Positions 9,508-20,131 of a stretch of DNA of 64,000 bases are shown piece by piece. The notes below the pieces were generated by a model. It ran no database searches and was not told where the DNA came from. It was given only the letters and a program-made list of their open reading frames with translations. Each line of letters opens with the position of its first letter. Within the stretch, counting starts at the first letter, position 1. Origin of the DNA: Thermosipho sp. (in: thermotogales) (GTDB lineage Bacteria > Thermotogota > Thermotogae > Thermotogales > Fervidobacteriaceae). The stretch spans positions 18,129 through 82,128 of the forward strand of contig JASKLO010000005.1 of NCBI GenBank assembly GCA_030153605.1, given 5' to 3'. Both the position numbers and the translations under genes were made by a program.

Positions 9508-12039
9508 TTACTGATTCTTGTATAGTACATATGCTGAAATTCCATCTAAAACTAACTTTCCGGAAACTTTTTCTATTATTTCAGTTCCGGCTTTTTGAGA
9601 GTTAACAACCAAATTCCATTCGCCTTCTGGAAGTTCGTATTCAACTTGATTGATGTTTCCATTATAAATTACCAATATATCTTTCCAACTGTCATTTCTT
9701 GCATTTCCTGTTATCATAAAAGATACTACTCTTCTTGTTTTACTATTGAATAATTTAAGGTGGTTTTTGATTTCATCTGCAGTAGTCATTCTAAAAGCAG
9801 GATGTTCTTTCCTTAATTTTATTAGTCCTTTGTAATATTCAAATACATCTAAATATTCATACTTTCTTTGATAATCTAATCCGTTAATTGATATTGGAGC
9901 ATTGTAAGAATTTTCGTTAAATTGCTTTGTTCTAGCAAAATCCTGTCCGGCATGGATAAAAGGAATTCCCTGTGATGTAAGAATTATAGCTCCTGCAAGT
10001 TTTTGAGCGTTTCTAAGCATTTCATCAGTCCATTCATGTTTGGTATCTGCTTTAGCAGCGAGATAATTTTTATCCCATAAAGTGTGATTGTCATGACATG
10101 CAACGTAATTTATGGTTTCTTCTGGATCTGAGGCAAAACTTTTTATTCTATTATCGTAATAAATACTGCCAACTACACCCCTTTTAACTCTTGTTTCTTT
10201 TCCAATAGCTCCAAGCAAAAATCCTTTCACTTTTGGGTCAAACACAGAGCCTCTTAAAGCATCTCTAAATTCATCGTTGAATGCTGCAATGTGTGTCCCA
10301 GCAACATCACTTTTGCCAAATCTAATTGGTGCTCCCCAACCTCCCCAGGGTTCACCGTAAAGAATAATTGTAGGATCAATTTTGTGAACTTCTTTCTCAA
10401 TTTCTAGCATAGTTTTTTTATCTATTAAACCCATTTGGTCGAATCTAAAGCCATCAACATGATATTCATTTATCCAATAAAGTAGTGTATCAATGATATA
10501 CTTCCTCATCATTGGTCTTTCTGAAGCAATAACATTTCCTACACCTGTTTCATTTAGATATGCACCTGTTTTATCTAACCTGTAGAAATAATATGGAACA
10601 GTTTGATCAAATGGAGACAATTCACCTATACCAAATGTGTGCGGGAAAACCATGTCTAATATCACACGTATTCCTTTTTCATGGAGTTTTTGAACCATTT
10701 GTTTAACTTCATTGATTCTTACATAGGGATCATATGGATTTGTTGAGTATCTTCCCTCGGGTACAGTGAAGAGAACAGGATCGTAGCCCCAGTTATAACT
10801 TTTTTCAAAATCTTTATCTGCTTCATCACCAGTGTAAAAATCAAACATTGGAAGAATATGAACATGAGTTACACCAAGCTCAACAAGATGTGAAAGACCA
10901 GTTGAAACTCCACCAGGACCCTTAGTGTTTTCTTCAGTAAGTCCAATGTATGTTGCTTTATTTTTTACGCCAGAATTATCTAGTCCTGTCATATCTGCTA
11001 TATGTATTTCATATATGATTGCATCTTCAAGTGCTTGCATGAAAGGTCTTACGTCTTTTTCCCAGTTTTGAGGATTTGTTTTAGAAAGGTCAATAACAGC
11101 ACTTTTTGCAGAATTTTTGTAGACTGCTTTTGAGAAATAATCTATAGTTTCCCTTGTTTTTCCATAGCTTTCGAATCTATATTTGTAAAATACCCCGTCG
11201 AGATTTCCATCAACTTTTGCTTCCCAAACTCCATTTCCCATATATTTCATTTCAACAATTTCAAATGGTACCTCATCTTCTCCGTTTTTGTATAATAATA
11301 CACTTGCCTTTTTTGAAACAGGAGACCAAGTTCTAAATATAGTATATTCTGGTGTGTATATATATCCAAGTTGGCCATCATAATAATATTCATCTAAAAC
11401 ATCCAACATATAAATAGTAGCAGGTTTAAATCCTTCTATATGTAATTGAACATTTTTTCTTAAATCGTTTTCTGTGAGTTCATCTTTAAGTGTGATTCTA
11501 ATATAATTTGTTTCTGAAAGATCTGTTGGATCTGCCTTTTCAATTTTTAATACTTCTATTTCAGAATCATCAACAGTTACTTTTATGTTTTTAAAGGTTT
11601 TTGTGTCTATAGTATTTGTGAGATACGCATCAATAATATTTTTTGATTTAGCAGCAGCAAAAAACACTCTTGGACTAGTATCTGGTTTGGTTGTATAAAT
11701 TTCTTCAACGCCTTGCAAAATCCACACCTCCGCTTTTTCATTTTTTATATCAATAAATCTATCTTTTGCAACATCCTTCATTTGCCATTCATTAAGTCTA
11801 ACTATTATTCCTACTTGTTCTAAGTCCATATCAAGTACAATTTTTGCAACAACTCCAAAATCATCTTTTTCAGTAAATTGGTAAGCTTTTCCTTCCATGG
11901 CAACAGGCTTCATAGGCCAAATCCAAAGATTCCAACCGGTATAATTGTTATCAAAACGATGGTAGTGAACAATAATAGTTGTTTCTGCAAAAATTAGAAA
12001 TGAGAGCAAAACCAAAAAGATAGTTAAATACCTTTTCAT
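9508..12039 (-). CDS. pulA: Type I pullulanase (GH13_14), secreted
   Basis: Hydrolyses alpha-1,6 bonds in pullulan and branched dextrins. Layout: signal peptide [20 protein letters not shown]-terminal CBM41/PUD region from about residue 20 ([20 protein letters not shown]); middle immunoglobulin-like and CBM48 parts; GH13 barrel. The type I marker YNWGYDP is present. Catalytic residues are the nucleophile in DGFRFDQMG, the acid/base in ILYGEPWGG and the stabiliser in ACHDNHTLW. The 843-residue length equals that of Thermotoga pullulanase as I remember it. There is no lipobox Cys, so it is either released or anchored by an uncleaved signal. It starts 15 bases after the maltosyltransferase gene, so one operon. 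Confidence 0.96.
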   Translation of the reverse strand: MKRYLTIFLVLLSFLIFAETTIIVHYHRFDNNYTGWNLWIWPMKPVAMEGKAYQFTEKDDFGVVAKIVLDMDLEQVGIIVRLNEWQMKDVAKDRFIDIKNEKAEVWILQGVEEIYTTKPDTSPRVFFAAAKSKNIIDAYLTNTIDTKTFKNIKVTVDDSEIEVLKIEKADPTDLSETNYIRITLKDELTENDLRKNVQLHIEGFKPATIYMLDVLDEYYYDGQLGYIYTPEYTIFRTWSPVSKKASVLLYKNGEDEVPFEIVEMKYMGNGVWEAKVDGNLDGVFYKYRFESYGKTRETIDYFSKAVYKNSAKSAVIDLSKTNPQNWEKDVRPFMQALEDAIIYEIHIADMTGLDNSGVKNKATYIGLTEENTKGPGGVSTGLSHLVELGVTHVHILPMFDFYTGDEADKDFEKSYNWGYDPVLFTVPEGRYSTNPYDPYVRINEVKQMVQKLHEKGIRVILDMVFPHTFGIGELSPFDQTVPYYFYRLDKTGAYLNETGVGNVIASERPMMRKYIIDTLLYWINEYHVDGFRFDQMGLIDKKTMLEIEKEVHKIDPTIILYGEPWGGWGAPIRFGKSDVAGTHIAAFNDEFRDALRGSVFDPKVKGFLLGAIGKETRVKRGVVGSIYYDNRIKSFASDPEETINYVACHDNHTLWDKNYLAAKADTKHEWTDEMLRNAQKLAGAIILTSQGIPFIHAGQDFARTKQFNENSYNAPISINGLDYQRKYEYLDVFEYYKGLIKLRKEHPAFRMTTADEIKNHLKLFNSKTRRVVSFMITGNARNDSWKDILVIYNGNINQVEYELPEGEWNLVVNSQKAGTEIIEKVSGKLVLDGISAYVLYKNQ

Positions 12040-12054
12040 AAAATAACCTCCTTG

Positions 12055-14067
12055 TTAATCTACATTAATTTTTAAAATACAAAAATCTCCGGGATTTAAA
12101 GTTAATTTTATAATATTTGAAGGTGAGATAATGGGTATTTCTCCTTTTTTATCCCAAATTTTTGCATTCAAAATATTAATTTCTTTTCCTTTTGTTTTAT
12201 CAACAAATACTTCAAATTCCCTTTTCCATGAAAAATCTAAATTTGCAATTATCAATATTCCCTTTTCTTCAATCCAGTATGAATAATTTGCCAAAAAACC
12301 GTCTTGATAATTAAAGTAAACATATCTGAATTTCCCATTGAAAATGAAATCTTTATATTTTTCTCTTTCATTCATTAAATTTTTAAGAAAAGAATATAAT
12401 TCTTTATCATATGTATTCCAATGAAGAACATAGTGGTCAAAGAAAGCAAGTTTAGCATAAAATTCATCGTCAGGCGGTAAAACAGTTTTTCCCCAAATAG
12501 TATTATCCAATCCTAAGTTCATTGGCTGAATTTCTCCAAGTTCTTGCCCTGAATTTATATAAGGCACACCGTTTGGTAAAAAATATAGCAAAAATGGTCC
12601 AAGATATTTAAGTTTATTTCCAAATTCTCTTGCGGCAATTCTTGGAGTATCAGGTGTTTCAGCAGATGCCAAAAATGGTAATTTCATATTAATTGAAGTT
12701 TCTTCTACTAACTTATAAAATTCCTCTCTTCTTGCAACAGAGTACCAGGTATTTCCCAAAATAGCATGATAACCATCATTTTTAGATTTTTCATCATTAT
12801 TCATTTCAAGTTCTTCTGCAATAAAAACGAAAGATGGGTCATTATCTTTTGCCTTACTAATTATCATTTCTTGAAGTTTAGAAGGAAGAGCATGTCCCAT
12901 ATCAATCCTTGCACCATCAATTCCAAATCTTTTCTGATAAGAAGGAATGATATCTGAAAGATAATTCCACAATTCTAAGTTTGGAATAGAACCTGGGAAT
13001 TTACTTGCTTTAATTACATCAAATAATACGTAAGGTTTTTGAGTTTCAGGCACAAACTTTTTAGCTGCGATGGGGTTATCAAGATAGAGTCGTAAAAAAG
13101 TAACATCATCCCAGGTGGGTTGGTTGTCATTCACCCAATCAGAAAATCCTGGTGGTGTTACAATGCCAAATTCTCTAATAATGTTAACTAAAATATTACC
13201 ATCCATATTTTTAACTTTCTCCCATTTTACGGGGTCAATCTTATCAGGGGAATCAACGAATTTTTTTAAGTGATTTCTAACTTCAGAATTTCTATAAATT
13301 ATGTCTAAATCTTTTTCATCAGGTATTTTAAAAGGAAGTTCTTCAATTCTTGGAGGTTTATAAGTAGCTAAATCATCAATCTTAATCCAGTAGAACCAAT
13401 CCGGATGTTCTCTTATAATATCAGAATCCCTAGAAGCAGTTCTAGGAATAAAGTCTAAGATTACTCTTATTCCTAAAATATGTGCAGCTTCGACTAATGC
13501 TTTAAATTCAGTTTCAACATTAAAGTCTTCTAATAGAGGATCATGATAACTTTCATCAAGAACTAAAGGATTTTTAACAGCATAAGGTGAACCAATACTT
13601 CCCTTTTTAAATAAATTACTTGATTTACTAACAGGAAGCATATAAAGAGTATTAACATTGAAAGATTTAAGATGCAAAAGCAAAGGAATCATTTTAAGAA
13701 ATGTTCCAGCTTCTTTAAAACCTAATATATCTGTTTCTTCAAACGTTCCAAAACCTTTATGGTTGTAGGCAGCAGTCATTCTAGGAAGAGAACCATAGAC
13801 AACTGACTTATTGAACCAATTAGGATTGTTTTCTCCATTTAAGATCCCTAAAGATTTTGAATAATCTTTTTTTTCAGATTTGTCTAAAATAAAAGAAATA
13901 GCTGAATAAAAAAATTCATATGGGTCTACAAATATTTTTCCTTCTTTTTCTTCTACAATATCATTAAATATCTTTTTGTGATTTTCTATCCACAATTGAG
14001 GAATTGCATAATTTCGATGTTTAGAAATTTTTGACTTTAAAAAGTCTTTAATCTCATTTAAAACCAT
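12055..14067 (-). CDS. mmtA: Maltosyltransferase (GH13), Thermotoga type
   Basis: Transfers maltosyl units between alpha-1,4-glucans and malto-oligosaccharides. The protein matches the Thermotoga maritima maltosyltransferase closely over its length, from memory: SVVYGSLPRMTAAYNHKG, LGFKEAGTF, WDDVTFLRLYLDNP and PFLASAETPDTPRIA. The likely nucleophile is Asp in GARIDMGHALP and the acid/base is Glu in FIAEELE. There is no signal peptide, so it acts in the cytoplasm. The ORF track start is nine codons too early. ATG 14067 lies four bases after GGAGGTG, giving about 670 residues. It is the first gene of the mmtA-pulA operon, with a palindromic operator in its leader. It is related to GlgE maltosyltransferases, but the best match is MTase. 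Confidence 0.92.
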   Translation of the reverse strand: MVLNEIKDFLKSKISKHRNYAIPQLWIENHKKIFNDIVEEKEGKIFVDPYEFFYSAISFILDKSEKKDYSKSLGILNGENNPNWFNKSVVYGSLPRMTAAYNHKGFGTFEETDILGFKEAGTFLKMIPLLLHLKSFNVNTLYMLPVSKSSNLFKKGSIGSPYAVKNPLVLDESYHDPLLEDFNVETEFKALVEAAHILGIRVILDFIPRTASRDSDIIREHPDWFYWIKIDDLATYKPPRIEELPFKIPDEKDLDIIYRNSEVRNHLKKFVDSPDKIDPVKWEKVKNMDGNILVNIIREFGIVTPPGFSDWVNDNQPTWDDVTFLRLYLDNPIAAKKFVPETQKPYVLFDVIKASKFPGSIPNLELWNYLSDIIPSYQKRFGIDGARIDMGHALPSKLQEMIISKAKDNDPSFVFIAEELEMNNDEKSKNDGYHAILGNTWYSVARREEFYKLVEETSINMKLPFLASAETPDTPRIAAREFGNKLKYLGPFLLYFLPNGVPYINSGQELGEIQPMNLGLDNTIWGKTVLPPDDEFYAKLAFFDHYVLHWNTYDKELYSFLKNLMNEREKYKDFIFNGKFRYVYFNYQDGFLANYSYWIEEKGILIIANLDFSWKREFEVFVDKTKGKEINILNAKIWDKKGEIPIISPSNIIKLTLNPGDFCILKINVD

Positions 14068-14079
14068 AAGACACCTCCG

Positions 14080-14094
14080 TTGAAACGGTTCCAA
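14080..14094. promoter_or_regulatory. LacI-type operator in the mmtA leader
   Basis: TTGAAACGGTTCCAA is a near-perfect 15-bp palindrome (TTGrAACsGTTyCAA) just upstream of the ribosome-binding site. It lies downstream of the likely start point, where a repressor would block transcription. The form resembles LacI/GalR-family sites of the MalR kind. No LacI gene is in the window. Confidence 0.65.
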
Positions 14095-14107
14095 ATTTGT
14101 TAAAAAA

Positions 14108-14136
14108 ATTATAACATAGATTAAAGTATTTAAAAA
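14108..14136 (-). promoter_or_regulatory. Promoter of the mmtA-pulA operon
   Basis: On the minus strand TTTTTA, 17 bases, TATAAT. The -10 is perfect and the -35 weak. The predicted start falls near 14101, about seven bases before the palindromic operator. Confidence 0.65.
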
Positions 14137-14166
14137 TAGAATTTTCAGAAAATTCCAAAATATGCC

Positions 14167-14961
14167 TTAAATCAGAATATCTTCTTTTTCAAATATTTTT
14201 TGAGAAATAAATATAATTACAAAGCCTATTAGAATAATAAGAATGGAATTTAAAACATAAACGTTTTCATATTTCACCGTATCTCCAAGAGAAATAAATT
14301 TGAATATTGTTAAATTTCTTATCCATTCTATTGAATTTACAGCATTTCCGAGTATATCAGCAGTAAACATTATCAGAAAAATTCCCATGGAAGAAGAAAT
14401 TGTAATTAAATTTTTTTGGAAAATGACAGAGAATAAAACTGTGAGACTTCCAAAAAATATCTCAATTACATAAAGATACAGAGAAAAACCTATAAGAATA
14501 TTAGGATTATATTCGTAATGTACATATTTTCTGAAAAGGAATAGCACACTCAAGCAAAATAAAGCTGAAAAAATAGTATAGTAAGTTAAAAGAGCAAAAA
14601 CTTTTTTAACAAATAATTTTTTCCTATTTATTGGCTTAGTTAAAAGGTATTCGAGTGTTTTGGTTTCAAATTCTGAAACAAAAATGTTTGATGCAAGAAT
14701 AACAGCAAAAATTCCTGCGAATATTTCAGCTGCAAACATTACTTTAGCGCTAAAAAATCCTTCTGGAGTTATAAACTTTTCGGATATATTGAACATTTTT
14801 AGCATGAATTTTGGAAGAGAATTAATAAATTCTTGTAAAGAATCTGCATCCTCCATTATACCATCAATAAAGGGCGCAATCATACTCGAAAAAAACAATA
14901 AAACAGCGAACCAAATTAAAAAACTTTTTATGTTATGTTTTAATTCTTTTCTAAAAAGCAT
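14167..14961 (-). CDS. ABC-2 type transporter permease, second copy
   Basis: A 264-residue integral membrane protein with six hydrophobic segments and the ABC2_membrane layout: an N-terminal segment, a large external loop, then ETKTLEYLLTKPINRKKLFVKK, the cytoplasmic coupling region typical of ABC-2 exporters. It is paralogous to the next gene upstream, which has DTKTIEFLLVKPFSRKK at the same place. Together with the adjacent ATPase they would form a heterodimeric exporter, possibly for a lipid, peptide or drug. AGGAGGTG precedes ATG 14961. The cognate ATPase gene is frameshifted, so the exporter may be inactive. Confidence 0.85.
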   Translation of the reverse strand: MLFRKELKHNIKSFLIWFAVLLFFSSMIAPFIDGIMEDADSLQEFINSLPKFMLKMFNISEKFITPEGFFSAKVMFAAEIFAGIFAVILASNIFVSEFETKTLEYLLTKPINRKKLFVKKVFALLTYYTIFSALFCLSVLFLFRKYVHYEYNPNILIGFSLYLYVIEIFFGSLTVLFSVIFQKNLITISSSMGIFLIMFTADILGNAVNSIEWIRNLTIFKFISLGDTVKYENVYVLNSILIILIGFVIIFISQKIFEKEDILI

Positions 14962-14971
14962 GGAGCACCTC

Positions 14972-15772
14972 CTAAATTTTTATATCTTGCTTTTTGAAAA
15001 CTAATAAAGATAAATTGATGAAAGCTAAAGAAATAAGTAAAATAACAAAAGAATTAAAATAAGAAACTTCAATATTTTTAATAGTTTCTATAACAGGCAT
15101 ATAATGAAAAATGCTTATTTTTTGAAGAAATTCAGTGTTTTCAACCCCTTCTGTAACAGTTGAAGCAAAATACATGAAAAAAACCAGACCTAAAAGCAAA
15201 GAATTTGTAAGTTTACGATCTTTAATATATAAAGACAATAAAATTCCAAGCGAAGCAAAAAATATTTCAGTTACAAAAAGATATAAAGCAAATGCAAAGA
15301 GAACCCTATTACTATATGAAGAGCTTACAAATAATTTGAAAAATAATAATTCACTTAAAAGAAAAACAACAAAAAGAATTATAAGTTCTATTATTATTGC
15401 CAAAGTTTTATGTGTAAAAATTTTCTTTCTTGAGAAAGGTTTGACGAGCAAAAATTCGATAGTTTTAGTGTCAAATTCTCCAGCAAATAACTTTGTGGAG
15501 AGTAAAGAGCCAAAAATACCAAAAAAGATAAACATAAATGTCATTCCCTCTGAACCAAATAAACCTTCTGGCCTCGACATAATTGAAATATCCATATTGA
15601 ATGCTTTTAAAAAAGCGTCGGGCATTCTTTTTAGGAAAGTTGTAAATGGAGAGTTTTGTTTGGTAATTAAATCAGTTATAGATGCGAACATTAAATTGAA
15701 TAAAGTAATTACCAAAATCCAGATAAAAAGATTCTTAAAAGTATATTTTAATTCTTTTTTTACTAGTATCAT
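14972..15772 (-). CDS. ABC-2 type transporter permease, first copy
   Basis: A 266-residue six-segment membrane protein of the ABC-2 exporter class, with the cytoplasmic motif DTKTIEFLLVKPFSRKK. It is a diverged duplicate of the following gene and is separated from it by ten bases. GAGGTGA stands before ATG 15772. A 257-codon open frame on the plus strand lies opposite this gene and is a shadow. Substrate not predictable. Confidence 0.85.
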   Translation of the reverse strand: MILVKKELKYTFKNLFIWILVITLFNLMFASITDLITKQNSPFTTFLKRMPDAFLKAFNMDISIMSRPEGLFGSEGMTFMFIFFGIFGSLLSTKLFAGEFDTKTIEFLLVKPFSRKKIFTHKTLAIIIELIILFVVFLLSELLFFKLFVSSSYSNRVLFAFALYLFVTEIFFASLGILLSLYIKDRKLTNSLLLGLVFFMYFASTVTEGVENTEFLQKISIFHYMPVIETIKNIEVSYFNSFVILLISLAFINLSLLVFKKQDIKI

Positions 15773-15781
15773 TTTTTCACC

Positions 15782-16638
15782 TCATTTGTATAATTCTAGG
15801 AAAATGTCTTCTAGTGCAGGACTTTTGATTTCTAGATCATTAAAATCTGTTTTTATTAAATCGTTTAAAAATTCTTTTAATTTATTTGTTTTTATTTCAA
15901 AAACATAGATATTGTTTTTTTCAGAGTAATCATACTTTTTTAGATTATCTGAAAATTTAAGGTTGTAAACATAAACAAGTTTTTTAGAAAAATCTCTAAG
16001 ACTTTCAATTGTTCCAGATTTTACAATCACGCCGTCTTTAATCATTGCAAAGGAATCGCAAATTTTCTCTACTTCTGAAAGAACATGTGAGGAGAATAAG
16101 ATTGCGGCACCATTTTCTTTATGTCTTTTAATAAGTTCGTAAAATTTTTGTTGAACTAAAGGATCAAGTCCGTTTGTAGGTTCGTCAAGAATTAAATATT
16201 TTGGTTTATGCACTAATGCTTGTAAAATAGCAACTTTCTTTTTATTTCCAAGAGATAGATTTCTAAATTTTTTATTTAATTCTATTCCAAGTGTTTCAAT
16301 TAATTCTTTTTCATATGATTTATCTATATTTTTGTAAAAGGAATTGTTAAATTCTAAAAATTCTTTACTTTCATATCTCCATAAAAATTGACTTCCCCCG
16401 GAATATATCCGATATTTTCCTTGACTTTATCTATTTCAAATGGCATTTTAAAGTTTGAAATCAATGCTTCTCCCATATCAGGTTTTAAAAATCCCGTTAA
16501 TATTCTTATTGTCGTAGTTTTTCCCGCACCATTAGGGCCAATAAGACCTAAAATTTCTCCTTCGTTTATTTCGAAGTTTACATTTTCTATTCCCCTACTT
16601 TTGCCATAATACTTCTTTAAATTTTTAACTTTAATCAT
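15782..16638 (-). pseudogene. ABC exporter ATP-binding protein, broken by a single-base frameshift
   Basis: The ORF track shows two pieces. The upstream piece (from ATG 16638, after AGGAGG) has Walker [11 protein letters not shown] and ends KVKNF, stop. The downstream piece has Walker B LILDEPTNGLDP and the switch His in LFSSHVLSE. The DNA between them is coding in the other frame and carries [10 protein letters not shown] and the signature LSLGNKKKVAILQAL. The break is at about 16360: GTAAAG where GTAAAAG would restore KVKEFLEF. One A is missing from a short A run. The intact protein would be about 285 residues and would power the two downstream permeases. It could be a true recent pseudogene or a sequencing error. 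Confidence 0.88.
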
Positions 16639-16775
16639 TTTTTGTTCCTCCTATTTTAAAATTATGATCAATTTCATTATATCAAATTATAGCTTGAAAT
16701 ATAAATAAAATACTAAAATAACAAAAGAGTGATATAATTTAGTTTGAAATTGGAAAGAAATAAAAGGAGGGGATT

Positions 16776-19700
16776 TTGTTGTTTAACGATATATTGATGC
16801 ATATAACAGTTGTATTAGTTGCATTATTTGCACATCCAAAACTAACATATGAATTTAGCGTCCCTAAATATGCAATACTTACCTTGGCTATTTCTATTCT
16901 TTTTACTGTATTGTTATTCAAATGGTTAAAAGAAAAGAAAATTAGGTTTTATATATCAACCGCTCATGTTTTGTGGTTTTTGTTTGCAGTTGTTTCTATA
17001 ATTTCAAGCTTTAATGTTCTAAGAGATAATCCTTTTTATTTTAGGCAGTCTTTTGATATAGCATTGTATGTTTTATTTAATGTCCTTTTAGCAATCTATT
17101 TTAGCGCCACCTATAAGGATAAAAGAAGAATAAATACTCTTTTATTCACTTTTTTGATTACCTCTTTAATAATTTCATTAGACGCTCTCTTGAATTTTTA
17201 CCTTGGTATTGATTTATTTTTGGGGAACGTTGGTGAACCATTTACAAGAGCAGCTATTAAAGCCACGGTAGGAAATGTTATTTTTACTGCTAACTATATT
17301 GATATGCTTTTGCCTATAGCACTATATTTCATATTAAGTTTTGATTTAGGAATTGAAAAACCAACGTTTATTAAGGTTTTTTCAATAAAATTGTTTGCGG
17401 CAATTACATTTATTGTTGGTCTAGTGGCTGTTGTGGTTTCGCAAACCAGATCAGAATATTTGGCAATTATTATAATGACCGCTTTATATGTGATTTTTTA
17501 TTTTGTTTGGGGAAGAAAAAAGAAAGATAAAGCATTTGAACAAATTAGAGAATCAGATGAAGAATTAGCTAAAAAATTGAAGCGTTTAACTCGTTATATT
17601 TTTGCTATAGTTTTAATACTTTCATTGTTGATTATTGTTATTTACAATACCCCAAATCCTCTTACAGGAAACGGTAAACTAAGTATGACAAATAGATTTG
17701 CAGCGATGGCTTCTGTGTCAAGTAAAGATGAAAGATTTCTATCTTGGTTTACTTCACTGGAATTATGGGAAGATCATAAATTGTTTGGCAGCGGGATTGG
17801 AACTTATCAACTTTTATCTATAACTAAGATGGGTGAATATTTAGATAAACATCCAGAATTGTATTATGGTTGGAATAATTTTAAAAGAGCTCATAATGAC
17901 TATTTCCAGATTCTTGGTGAAACAGGTTTAGTAGGATTTATTTTAATAATTTTACTTTTATTAACTTTGGCGTATTACTTTTTTACTATTCCAAAAAGAA
18001 TTGAAGATAAAGATGATTTAATACTATTTCTATCGCTATCTATTGCAGTAGTTGGTTTTGCAATTCAAAGTGTATTTAGTTTTCCAGGACATCTTCTTCC
18101 AAATGCTTTGGCAGCTACCTTTTTCGCCAGCGTAGCTGTTGGGCCATACTTTACTAAAAAAGAACTGAAAGAGTTAAAAGGTGGCTTGGCAATACTAGTT
18201 TCTATACTAGTTGTTTTATCAGTTTATACTTCTACATATCTAAGATGGAATCATTTTATTTCTGAAGTGTATTTTAAGAGTGGTAATACCTCATATATGA
18301 CTTATGTAAAAATAATGGAAGAATTACCTAAAGTTGATAGTTATATAAATCAACTTGAAAATAATTTAAAAGAACTTGAGAATTATAGTGGACAGTATTC
18401 TTATTTGAATCCACAAACATGGAAAAAACAAAAACAACAGGAATATTTACAAAAAGGTTTACCATATAACGAACTTGATATAGAAAATCAAAGGCTTGCA
18501 GAAATAAATAAAATAAAAAGTCAAATACTTTCTCAGATTTCTCAATTAAAATCTCAAAAAGCTAAATTACCGCAATTGGCTATACAATATTATGAAAAAG
18601 CAAAGACAGAACTTATAAAAAGTGTAAGTTTAAATCATACATATGGGAAATCTTATTTTTATCTTGGAACATTATCTGTTCAAGATTACAGATTAAATAA
18701 TTTGAAAAACAATATTCAAACTCATTATAAGGAAATTTTTTCTCAAGAATTTGATGAATTTCAAAAAATTATCTATGAAAAATACAAATATAGATGGCTT
18801 GAAAAATTAATTCCATATATTGAGAAAAACCCAGATGTACTTACTAAATTTGATTTTGCTACTATGCAAGCTCTCATCGATTCGATAGGTATTTATGAGA
18901 CCTCATTACTTTCTTTTAATGAAAGGAATACATACAAAGCACTTGCAATGCGCTACCATTCCTTACATAATATGGCCAAACAATTGTTATCTGTTTTACC
19001 GAAAGAAAGTGAGTATTACAATTATGTAAAAGAACTAGTAGTTAGGTATTTTGAAAATTATACAAAATATGTAAAAACAACAATTTATAATATGCCAGGT
19101 GGTTGGAATAGATTCCCAGATTGGAAGAATCCAGATATTTCCAAAGAAACAGCAGGCCAGGATATTTACAGATTTTATGCTGGTATGACCTTAAAATTAC
19201 AACCTCCAACAGTTATACCAGTGAGAGAGTTATTATACTGGTTAGCACATATGGAGATAAAAGCTGTTAAGTATATGACCTTAAAAGGCGTTTGGGGTGT
19301 TCCAAATGGTGTTTTGGATTTTCTACATGCAACTGCATTTGAATATTACAAAGCAGGTCAAGAACAAGAAACTTTATATGATTTAGAGAAATTAGCAAGA
19401 TTGTATGAAGATTCATATAAGGATGCAAAAGAGCAAATACTAAAATATACAAAGAGCTTAGAAAGTACAGTTGAAAGTATAAAAGAAACTTATAAGCAAA
19501 AATTAAAAGATTTATTAGTAGAATCAAATGTACCTAATCCTGCGATAGATGTTGTCCTAAATTTGTTTGTGGAAAAAATTAACGATATTGAAGAGTCATT
19601 TAAATCATATAATTATTTAGGATTGGAAGCATCGTTTATGCAAAATCTAATGAAGACTGAATCTTCAAAATGGTTTGATCAAAGGAAGAATAACACATGG

Positions 19701-20057
19701 GTGGTAATTTCTGTGGAAAAACTTAATGAGTTTATTTCAAAATTAAGAGAATTGGGATTAAGTATAGAAATATTACTAAAAGTAAAAGATGAGTTAAGTG
19801 GAATAATAACACCACCATCATCAGCAAATATATATGAAAGTTATTCAAGATTCATAGCACATTATGAACTTCTATTAAACGACATGAAATATATTTCCAA
19901 GAATTTAAAGGAAAAATATAACGAACTTACAGATAATATTTGGGAAGAAGTGATAAAAGATTGGAGTCAGGTTTTAATTGAAGATGGAAAGCCTATGAAA
20001 ACTAAAGAAGAAATATTAGAATATTTGGATAGAATTTTGAATTTTCGGGTAGATTAA
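16776..20057 (+). CDS. O-antigen ligase-like (Wzy_C) membrane protein with long helical C-terminal region
   Basis: A 1093-residue protein. Residues 1-470 hold about a dozen membrane segments with an O-antigen ligase/polymerase (Wzy_C) core: SQTRSEYLAII, then a large loop with GSGIGTYQLLS and the RAHNDYFQILGETGLVG motif. Such enzymes polymerise glycans or ligate them to lipid or protein. From about residue 480 to the end the protein is soluble, rich in Lys, Glu and Tyr, and helical. This part contains coiled-coil stretches such as QLENNLKELENYSGQ and may be TPR-like, though no clear repeat was seen. The start is TTG 16776 or 16779 after AAAGGAGGGG. A TATAAT at 16733-16738 may be its promoter. 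Function of the long tail is unknown. Confidence 0.82.
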   Translation: MLFNDILMHITVVLVALFAHPKLTYEFSVPKYAILTLAISILFTVLLFKWLKEKKIRFYISTAHVLWFLFAVVSIISSFNVLRDNPFYFRQSFDIALYVLFNVLLAIYFSATYKDKRRINTLLFTFLITSLIISLDALLNFYLGIDLFLGNVGEPFTRAAIKATVGNVIFTANYIDMLLPIALYFILSFDLGIEKPTFIKVFSIKLFAAITFIVGLVAVVVSQTRSEYLAIIIMTALYVIFYFVWGRKKKDKAFEQIRESDEELAKKLKRLTRYIFAIVLILSLLIIVIYNTPNPLTGNGKLSMTNRFAAMASVSSKDERFLSWFTSLELWEDHKLFGSGIGTYQLLSITKMGEYLDKHPELYYGWNNFKRAHNDYFQILGETGLVGFILIILLLLTLAYYFFTIPKRIEDKDDLILFLSLSIAVVGFAIQSVFSFPGHLLPNALAATFFASVAVGPYFTKKELKELKGGLAILVSILVVLSVYTSTYLRWNHFISEVYFKSGNTSYMTYVKIMEELPKVDSYINQLENNLKELENYSGQYSYLNPQTWKKQKQQEYLQKGLPYNELDIENQRLAEINKIKSQILSQISQLKSQKAKLPQLAIQYYEKAKTELIKSVSLNHTYGKSYFYLGTLSVQDYRLNNLKNNIQTHYKEIFSQEFDEFQKIIYEKYKYRWLEKLIPYIEKNPDVLTKFDFATMQALIDSIGIYETSLLSFNERNTYKALAMRYHSLHNMAKQLLSVLPKESEYYNYVKELVVRYFENYTKYVKTTIYNMPGGWNRFPDWKNPDISKETAGQDIYRFYAGMTLKLQPPTVIPVRELLYWLAHMEIKAVKYMTLKGVWGVPNGVLDFLHATAFEYYKAGQEQETLYDLEKLARLYEDSYKDAKEQILKYTKSLESTVESIKETYKQKLKDLLVESNVPNPAIDVVLNLFVEKINDIEESFKSYNYLGLEASFMQNLMKTESSKWFDQRKNNTWVVISVEKLNEFISKLRELGLSIEILLKVKDELSGIITPPSSANIYESYSRFIAHYELLLNDMKYISKNLKEKYNELTDNIWEEVIKDWSQVLIEDGKPMKTKEEILEYLDRILNFRVD

Positions 20058-20079
20058 TAAAATAGGATAAGAAAATAAA

Positions 20080-20114
20080 AACTACCTCCCCATAAAAGGG
20101 GAGGTAGTTATTTT
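20080..20114. terminator. Bidirectional terminator between convergent genes
   Basis: Twelve-bp stem AACTACCTCCCC/GGGGAGGTAGTT with an ATAAAA loop. T-rich tails follow on both strands, so it can end both the ligase-like gene (plus) and the purine permease (minus). Confidence 0.9.
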
Positions 20115-20131
20115 ATAAGGAAAAAAGATAA

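Noticed and set aside
15135-15908. 257-codon plus-strand ORF
   Set aside because: Shadow of the ABC-2 permease and ATPase genes on the minus strand; Lys/Ser/Asn-rich with no domain and no ribosome-binding site.
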